NCBI GenBank assembly: GCA_016714605.1
Contig: JADKDL010000009.1
Coordinates: forward strand, 95,196 to 159,195
Origin: Bacteroidales bacterium
Lineage (GTDB): Bacteria; Bacteroidota; Bacteroidia; Bacteroidales; UBA1715
Length of the DNA: 64,000 nucleotides
Reading direction: 5' to 3'
Part shown: positions 59,447 to 64,000 of the stretch, piece by piece
How positions within the stretch are numbered: position 1 is the first letter of the stretch
How the letters are laid out: each line of letters starts with the position of its first letter
Translations under genes and position numbers: made by a program
Notes under the pieces: model-generated
Seen by the model: the letters and a program-made list of their open reading frames with translations, nothing else
Told to the model about the DNA's origin: nothing
The model's database searches: none

Positions 59447-59665
59447 CTAACACCAAATTCCTTTTTTAGGCGGATTACCATTTGATTCAAATATGTCGCC
59501 ATTTCCTGAGATAACTTCTTTAAGTTCTTGAACCGTAAAATCGAAACCATCTTCATTGGCCAATTTTACAAACACATCAATTTGAAAAGTATTGTCATAC
59601 TTTATTCTAAACTGTCTATCCTTAAATCCTTTAGAAAGGAACTCTTCTACATTTTGCTTTGACAT
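59447..59665 (-). CDS. Nif11-type leader peptide, putative RiPP precursor
   Basis: The 72-residue protein starts MSKQNVEEFLSKGFKDRQFR and has ANEDGFDFTVQELKEVISG, the hallmark of Nif11-type leader peptides (helical leader ending in GFDFT-x-x-EL). The tail of about 20 residues after the SGNG turn (DIFESNGNPPKKGIWC) ends in Cys and would be the core. Nif11 leaders guide enzymes that make lanthipeptides, cyclised azoles and other modified peptides. No modifying enzyme, protease or exporter is near, so this is either an orphan precursor or a regulatory relative. A promoter box and terminator bracket it. Confidence 0.75.
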   Translation of the reverse strand: MSKQNVEEFLSKGFKDRQFRIKYDNTFQIDVFVKLANEDGFDFTVQELKEVISGNGDIFESNGNPPKKGIWC

Positions 59666-59698
59666 ATTTTCTACGAATTTATTAATTATGATTTACTA

Positions 59699-59706
59699 CA
59701 AATATA
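59699..59706 (-). promoter_or_regulatory. Putative -7 promoter box for Nif11-like gene
   Basis: On the minus strand TATATTTG (59706-59699) matches TAnnTTTG and lies 33 bases before the start codon. The expected -33 position reads TTTT. Confidence 0.5.
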
Positions 59707-60014
59707 TACATGCAAAAGCCCGATAAAAATAGGAGAATCACCGAAATTTTTACCGTTAAATTAAAGGTTTTACTGAGTTTGGGTAAATAAGTCTATAAAT
59801 GAAGGTGAGCTATTAGCAAGGTTCTATTTTTCGTTAAATATTGCAACCAATCTTAATTTTTTCACAAACAACATTATAATTAAATTATTTTTTACTTTTG
59901 TCATGATTTTAATCTTATGATAATAATCTGAGACTTAAATAATATTCACATTTAATTAATCGAACCCCCTCTAATTGACGGCTGTACCGTCAATTTATTG
60001 AATTGGAATATAGC

Positions 60015-60240
60015 TTAGTTGGGCGAAGCGTCCTCGCTTCGTCCTAGTTTTCAAGGCCTCTGGCCTGTTTTATGAAAATATTTCCCAATTTTCTGCTAAA
60101 GCCAATAAAGAATTTTATGTATCCTCCAGCTAAAGCAGGAGGCAATTCAATAAATAGGAATGCAGCTTTAGACCATTCCAAAAAATGAGTAAGGCTTATA
60201 TTCCCACTTCGCCACCGTCAGTGTCTTCACCCACGGTTTA
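60015..60240. repeat. Composite dispersed repeat (copy 4)
   Basis: It begins with gggcgaagcgtcctcgcttc and aaggcctctggcctgtttt, as at 21606-21680 inverted. It continues with gctaaagccaataaagaatt, tcctccagctaaagcaggag (60122-60141), tgcagctttagaccattcc and ttcgccaccgtcagtgtctt. All blocks known from the other copies are present here in one place. Confidence 0.85.
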
Positions 60241-60332
60241 ATCTAACACATAGCCTGGGATCCGCTACGCTTCATTTCAGCTTTAGCTAATATTCCTTTA
60301 AATCATGTTTACACAATCTATTTTATACTCCC

Positions 60333-60563
60333 ATGTTTGCCTCTCAGATGGCTATGTTTGCTTGTCACATGACTATGTTTGCTTGTCACATGCTTATGTT
60401 TGCTTATCACATGACTATGTTTGCTTATCACATGGCTATGTTTGCTTATCACATGACTATGTTTGCCTCTCACATGACTATGTTTGCTTATCACATGCTT
60501 ATGTTTGCTTGTCACATGCTTATGTTTGCTTGTCACATGCTTATGTTTACCTCTCAGATGTCT
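60333..60563. repeat. Array of eleven 21-bp tandem repeats
   Basis: Units of the type atgtttgcttrtcacatgrct start every 21 bases from 60333. The variation is mostly at two sites (gt/at in the middle and the last triplet). The first and last units have ctctcagatg in place of the usual cttrtcacatg. Three frames on the plus strand and one on the minus strand are open because 21 is divisible by three; no start signal or known peptide supports coding. There are no spacers, so it is not a CRISPR. Confidence 0.88.
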
Positions 60564-60846
60564 ATGCTAACCGACCTAGCGACTGCAAATAATTTTGTGT
60601 AAACTCAAAGACCAAAGCCCTAACAGCTTCACCGAATGTAATAAAGCCCCATTTTCAGTTTATTAAAAACAACAAATAATATCTGTTTGTTTTGGAAATA
60701 ATAGAGAATAAACCTACTTTAGAAGTCGAAAAAGAAATAGTAGTGAGCATTGCTGATATGTACGTAATTGGAGTGGAGAGGTAGGTAAATAGGGATGTTG
60801 CCGCTTATAAATCACTTAATACAACATAAAATAGTTAATCAATAAT

Positions 60847-61530
60847 ATGAGTAATGAATTTGAAGAGTTTTTAAAGAAGTATGGTGATGCGAGGAATTAT
60901 TTTAACCAACAAATTAGAAATACATATTACAATGGGTTTCTTCCATGGTTTGAGAGATATCGTAATGGAGATAAGTCACTTGATGATAGACTTGCGGGAA
61001 TGATTACAAACGGATTAACTGAAGAAGAAACCTTTTTTATTTTAGCTTATACTGGTAGCTATTCCAGTTGGGTTAACTCTGATGTTCGTAACGGACTAAA
61101 ACTCGAATGTGAAAGTAAAATTGCATTTACAAAATGGTTGAATAGATCTCTTGATAAAGTTGCACCATTTAATAATAGTATTGTATATCGAATGGATAAT
61201 CCATTAGGGGAAATCGAAATAGTATTGGAGTGGTTTGATAAAAAAATAGGTAAAAATATTAAAATACCCTACTTCCTTTCAACAGCAAAAGAAGCATATA
61301 AGGACTCTAGGATTGTATGGAAGATTGAAACTTTAGTTGAAAATAGTTTTGGAAAAGACTTAGTTCAACTTTCAAATAACAGGTTTGAACGTGAAGTATT
61401 GTTCCGGACTGGATCATGTTTTGAGATTATTTCAACTGATTATGAAACTGGTTATATAAATTTAAAAGAGATTAAATCAAATTCTGAAAGTCAAATAGAA
61501 TTAACAGGATGCTATTACAATAAAAATTAA
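60847..61530 (+). CDS. Putative ADP-ribosyltransferase (R-S-E class)
   Basis: The 227-residue cytoplasmic protein has the three key motifs of arginine-type ADP-ribosyltransferases in order. The Arg is in SIVYRMDNP after helix-rich N-terminal residues, the Ser strand is IPYFLSTAKEAYKD, and the E-x-E loop is NRFEREVLFRTGSCFEIIST, where both glutamates are present. It would transfer ADP-ribose from NAD to a protein. The N-terminal 100 residues (EFEEFLKKYGDARNYF, GLTEEETFFILAYTG) resemble the helical lead-in of such toxins. No signal peptide or immunity gene is obvious. It is flanked by repeats. Confidence 0.65.
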   Translation: MSNEFEEFLKKYGDARNYFNQQIRNTYYNGFLPWFERYRNGDKSLDDRLAGMITNGLTEEETFFILAYTGSYSSWVNSDVRNGLKLECESKIAFTKWLNRSLDKVAPFNNSIVYRMDNPLGEIEIVLEWFDKKIGKNIKIPYFLSTAKEAYKDSRIVWKIETLVENSFGKDLVQLSNNRFEREVLFRTGSCFEIISTDYETGYINLKEIKSNSESQIELTGCYYNKN

Positions 61531-61563
61531 TAACGTTGAAAATGTAATTAAAGTTGCTCCGCT

Positions 61564-61586
61564 AATTTGGGTTTGCAACCCAAATT
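61564..61586. repeat. Short perfect palindrome
   Basis: aatttgggtt-tgc-aacccaaatt lies 34 bases after the transferase gene. A related but looser sequence, aggtttgtaacccaaacct, lies at 6256-6274 upstream of mcrB. It may be a terminator or a small repeat. Confidence 0.6.
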
Positions 61587-61700
61587 ATTTATATAAAAGA
61601 TTAGAATATTTAAGTGTAGCTTAATGTAATATTTATGAAGTAGAATTATGATTTTACGCTTTTTTGCCAGACTACAAGTCCTATATTAACGAAATAAACT

Positions 61701-62651
61701 ATGAGAAAAATATTAATAACCGGAGCAGCAGGAAATTTAGGTGGTTTATTAGCAAATTATCTAAAAGATGATGATATTCATTTAAATTTAATGTATCATA
61801 AAAAAGAAATCGCTAAAGAACTCTTAGAAAGAAAAAATGTTTCAATTTATAAAGTTGATTTAAATGACAAAGAAACTTTAAGTAAATGCATTAAAGATGT
61901 TGATACCATTGTACATTTTGCAGGAGTTTTATTTAAAAGTAATCCAGAGAAATTTCTGCCTATTACAAACATACAATATTTCAAAAACCTTCTTGATATT
62001 GCTACCGAAAGTGGAGTTAAAAAAATTATTTTAATTAGTTTTCCTCATGTTGAGGGTGAAACTACTCCCGAAAGTCCTGCAAAAGGAATATTAAATGGAA
62101 CTCCAATTTCTATGCATGCAATTACAAGACTTGAAGAAGAAAAACTATTATTTAAAGAGTGTGAAAAACACAATATTAATGCAGTTTCGTTACGCTTAGG
62201 TATGGTTTACGGCAAAGGCATTTTAATGATTGATACGGCTCGTTGGTTTGCAAAATATAATATTTTAGGCATTTGGAAAAAACCAACTTGGATTCATTTA
62301 ATTTCAATAATTGATTATTTGCAAGCAACTAAAAATGCGATAATTAAAGAAAATATAAAAGGTATTTACCATATAGGCGATGACGGGAAACAAACATTAC
62401 AAGAGTTTTTAGATGATGCTACTAAAAAATGGGGATATAGAAAACCTATAAGAATGAGTAATAAAATATTATTTTTTGTGGCTCAAATCTTTGAAATATC
62501 ATCATCAATTTTTGGAACAAGGAGTCCTTTAACGAAAGATTTTATAAAAATTGGAATGGTTTCATATTATGGCGATAATTTAAGAATGAAAACAGACTTA
62601 TTACCAGAACTGAAATATAAAACATATAAAGAAGGACTAAATACATTATAA
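61701..62651 (+). CDS. NAD(P)-dependent epimerase/dehydratase (extended SDR)
   Basis: The Rossmann nucleotide loop ILITGAAGNLGGLLANYL opens the protein. VDTIVHFAGVLFKSNPEKF and LISFPHVEGE with LRLGMVYGKG follow, as in sugar-nucleotide epimerases. The usual YxxxK pair is not clear: the position reads ISMHAITRLEEEKLL, with no tyrosine. The enzyme may therefore differ in catalysis or only bind a nucleotide. The length of 316 residues is normal for the family. Confidence 0.85.
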   Translation: MRKILITGAAGNLGGLLANYLKDDDIHLNLMYHKKEIAKELLERKNVSIYKVDLNDKETLSKCIKDVDTIVHFAGVLFKSNPEKFLPITNIQYFKNLLDIATESGVKKIILISFPHVEGETTPESPAKGILNGTPISMHAITRLEEEKLLFKECEKHNINAVSLRLGMVYGKGILMIDTARWFAKYNILGIWKKPTWIHLISIIDYLQATKNAIIKENIKGIYHIGDDGKQTLQEFLDDATKKWGYRKPIRMSNKILFFVAQIFEISSSIFGTRSPLTKDFIKIGMVSYYGDNLRMKTDLLPELKYKTYKEGLNTL

Positions 62652-62683
62652 AATACAGCATTCCTTTTTGCGTTGCCTCCTAG

Positions 62684-62870
62684 CACCTTCTCATGTCTTG
62701 TTAGAAAGAATTCCCCCACCCTAGAATTTGTATTTAACAACATTTTATTTACTTTTGAAAACCGAATAAAACCATTTCAAAATCATAATAAAGCACTGCC
62801 ACGCATCATTCAAAACACATCATTTTCTGAGGAAAAATAGTTAAAGGAAAATGGAATGAAATAGGTATGG
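62684..62870. repeat. Promoter-bearing intergenic repeat, copy 1
   Basis: The stretch from about 62700 (agaaagaattccccca, then cctagaatttgtatttaaca, then tttatttacttttgaaaacc) is repeated at 63828-64000 with roughly 80% identity by eye over about 170 bases. It lies directly upstream of the OsmC gene. Confidence 0.8.
62727..62757 (+). promoter_or_regulatory. Consensus Bacteroidota promoter inside repeat copy 1
   Basis: TTTG at 62727-62730, a 19-base spacer, and TACTTTTG at 62750-62757 match the TTTG/TAnnTTTG consensus exactly. It points towards the OsmC gene at 62940. Confidence 0.7.
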
Positions 62871-62939
62871 GGAGAGATTCTGAAACGTTGTACTGAATGC
62901 AAAAGAGACAGCCACATTGATAAATTTAATGATTGAAAA

Positions 62940-63313
62940 ATGATAGAATGTAAGAGCGATAAGGATAAGTATAGCTGCAAAACTGTGATTGGCGGATATA
63001 CAATACAATCAGATACAACTGCTGATAAAGGAGGACAAGAAAATGGAATCAGGCCACATGATATATTGGCAACTGCTTATGCTTCTTGTTTAAATATGTC
63101 TGTTCGCATGGCTTGTGATAAAAAGCAATTATCAATTGATTCAGTAACCTCAAAGTCGGATTGATACGTGAGGATAAAAAGACAATTTTTACATATCAGA
63201 TTGAGTTTAGCAGTCAAATATCAGATGACATTAAACGAGAGATATTAAAAATGATTGAGAATTGCCCTGTAAGAAAGACTCTATCAAAACCGATTGAATT
63301 TCAGTTAATATAA
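62940..63313 (+). CDS. OsmC/Ohr-family peroxiredoxin-like protein, frameshifted
   Basis: The first part reads ADKGGQENGIRPHDILATAY, ASCLNMSVRMACDKK with the first Cys. After a one-base shift near 63160 the rest reads VGLIREDKKTIFTYQIEF and MIENCPVRKTLSKPIEF with the second Cys. OsmC-type proteins use this Cys pair to reduce organic hydroperoxides with lipoyl or thiol partners. The corrected length is about 124 residues. A small membrane protein gene follows 5 bases later. Confidence 0.85.
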
Positions 63314-63318
63314 GGACT

Positions 63319-63534
63319 ATGAAATATTTCGCATCAATAAAAATTAAGGACATTCTATCGTTAATAGGTTTAATTATCATAGGATTTGCGTGGATTATGA
63401 TTGATCAAATTTTCTTAAAACAATCAAACCAGAGATTTATTGCATTTACAGGACTTCTGATATTATTATTTCAAATACAATTTTGGACTAATAAGCCACA
63501 AAAGATTTGGCATTATGCAAATACGCTTCCTTGA
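63319..63534 (+). CDS. Small two-helix membrane protein
   Basis: The 71-residue protein has two hydrophobic helices (ILSLIGLIIIGFAWIMIDQI and FIAFTGLLILLFQIQFW) separated by a short polar turn. It starts 5 bases after OsmC, so the two are cotranscribed. No family is recognised. Confidence 0.7.
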   Translation: MKYFASIKIKDILSLIGLIIIGFAWIMIDQIFLKQSNQRFIAFTGLLILLFQIQFWTNKPQKIWHYANTLP

Positions 63535-63734
63535 TTTTATTGATTTTGTAATATTATCGAGTTTTATAATGCACGTTGTAATTATCATGATTTTGCGAGT
63601 AAGCTATTTCATTCAATATTGATTTGGACAATTACAGGTATAATGCCTGTATTTTACAGGTTTTGATGGTTATACTATAACGAGAAAAGTAAACGATAAC
63701 CAATCGTGTAGACTCAGTTGAGCTTTTTAGCTCC

Positions 63735-63815
63735 ACTAATTGACGGTTGTACCATCAATTCAATGACTAGGAATGCGGCTTTAGCCCATTCCTTTTAAAT
63801 GTTGTTTCCTTCAGT
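63735..63815. repeat. Partial copy of composite dispersed repeat
   Basis: The block ttgacggttgtaccatcaat (a short palindrome also seen at 59978-59997 as ttgacggctgtaccgtcaat) is followed by gaatgcggctttagcccatt, the block present in copies 3 and 4. The palindrome with the g/a change is a distinct unit of this family. Confidence 0.7.
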
Positions 63816-63824
63816 GTCTTTTCA

Positions 63825-64000
63825 TGTGTTAGTAGAAAGAATTCCCCCTCCCTAGAATTTGTATTTAACAATGTTTTATTTACTTTTGAAAACCGAAAAA
63901 AACATTACTCAAAACCATAATGATACACCACCATGTTTCTTTCAAAACATATCATTTCCATTGGAAAAAAGTAGTGTTGATAAATGGAATGTATTAAATA
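63825..64000. repeat. Promoter-bearing intergenic repeat, copy 2
   Basis: This is the second copy of the element at 62684-62870, with the same order: gtagaaagaattccccc, cctagaatttgtatttaaca, tttatttacttttgaaaacc, cataatgatacaccaccatg and caaaacatatcatttcc. It runs to the window end and would lead into the next gene. Confidence 0.8.
63858..63888 (+). promoter_or_regulatory. Consensus Bacteroidota promoter inside repeat copy 2
   Basis: TTTG at 63858-63861, a 19-base spacer and TACTTTTG at 63881-63888 are present, the same boxes as in copy 1. A downstream gene beyond the window is expected. Confidence 0.68.

Noticed and set aside
60333..60563. CRISPR array
   Set aside because: The units follow directly without unique spacers, and there are no cas genes in the window.
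60305..60602. Several overlapping frames of 72-95 residues in the 21-bp array
   Set aside because: All frames are open because the unit is divisible by three. The products are seven-residue repeats (MFACHMT-like) without support as proteins.

Overview
This window is about 33% GC and comes from a Bacteroidota (Bacteroidetes) genome. The lineage signals are type IX secretion (T9SS) C-terminal sorting domains on secreted proteins, propeller-type sensor kinases of the kind that control polysaccharide utilisation, SusC/RagA-type N-terminal modules, MBOAT/SGNH pairs, DUF134 and DUF4286 genes, and promoters matching the Bacteroidota pattern (TTTG, 19 bases, TAnnTTTG). The set of pectate lyase, GH16, GH8, tandem rhamnogalacturonan-type esterases and a heparinase-like lipoprotein suggests a free-living or gut polysaccharide degrader. 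I cannot resolve order or genus. No tRNA, rRNA, CRISPR array, prophage or intact insertion sequence was seen.

Layout. 1-6.7 kb: the end of a secreted T9SS protein, a palindromic repeat array, a hypothetical gene, an McrBC restriction system with damaged frames, and a toxin-antitoxin remnant. 7-17 kb: secreted pectate lyase, a propeller sensor kinase, an FGE/SUMF1-like protein and a GH16 glucanase. 17.5-21.6 kb: a divergent signalling locus made of a vWA protein facing an ECF sigma factor and an anti-sigma/TonB hybrid; the vWA protein and the hybrid share a SusC-derived head module. 21.8-32.6 kb: GNAT, PIN toxin-antitoxin, C-type-lectin T9SS protein, Crp/Fnr regulator, ThuA protein, a tandem duplicate of XAC2610-like proteins, a polysaccharide-lyase-like lipoprotein and outer-membrane proteins. 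33-38.4 kb: class II aldolase, NifX-like/DUF134 pair, ACR3/BASS-type transporter with CBS domains, and a polytopic membrane protein. 38.4-44 kb: a hybrid two-component regulator beside a GH8 exo-oligoxylanase. 44.3-50 kb: DUF4286, then a convergent pair of a RyR-SpoIIE phosphatase and a TIR-FISUMP protein, followed by NimA-like, HD and HPP genes. 50.4-59.7 kb: two tandem SGNH esterase modules, an O-acetylation pair (SGNH plus MBOAT), PhzF, a repetitive T9SS protein and an orphan Nif11-type peptide. 60-64 kb: repeat clusters, a putative ADP-ribosyltransferase, an SDR epimerase, OsmC, and a duplicated promoter-bearing intergenic element.

Two themes recur. First, three secreted carbohydrate-active enzymes (pectate lyase, GH16, double esterase) end in the same two-repeat domain with a W-N-L/I pattern instead of a classical T9SS tail, while three other secreted proteins carry the classical tail. 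Second, the intergenic regions hold several families of dispersed palindromic repeats; one has even inserted in frame inside an esterase gene.

Caution: about 16 of about 50 genes have single-base frame disruptions, and many of these fall at short homopolymers. This looks more like uncorrected sequencing indels than gene decay. I give such genes their full repaired span. I label them CDS when one or two single-base shifts explain the break, and pseudogene when there are several breaks or a real deletion.
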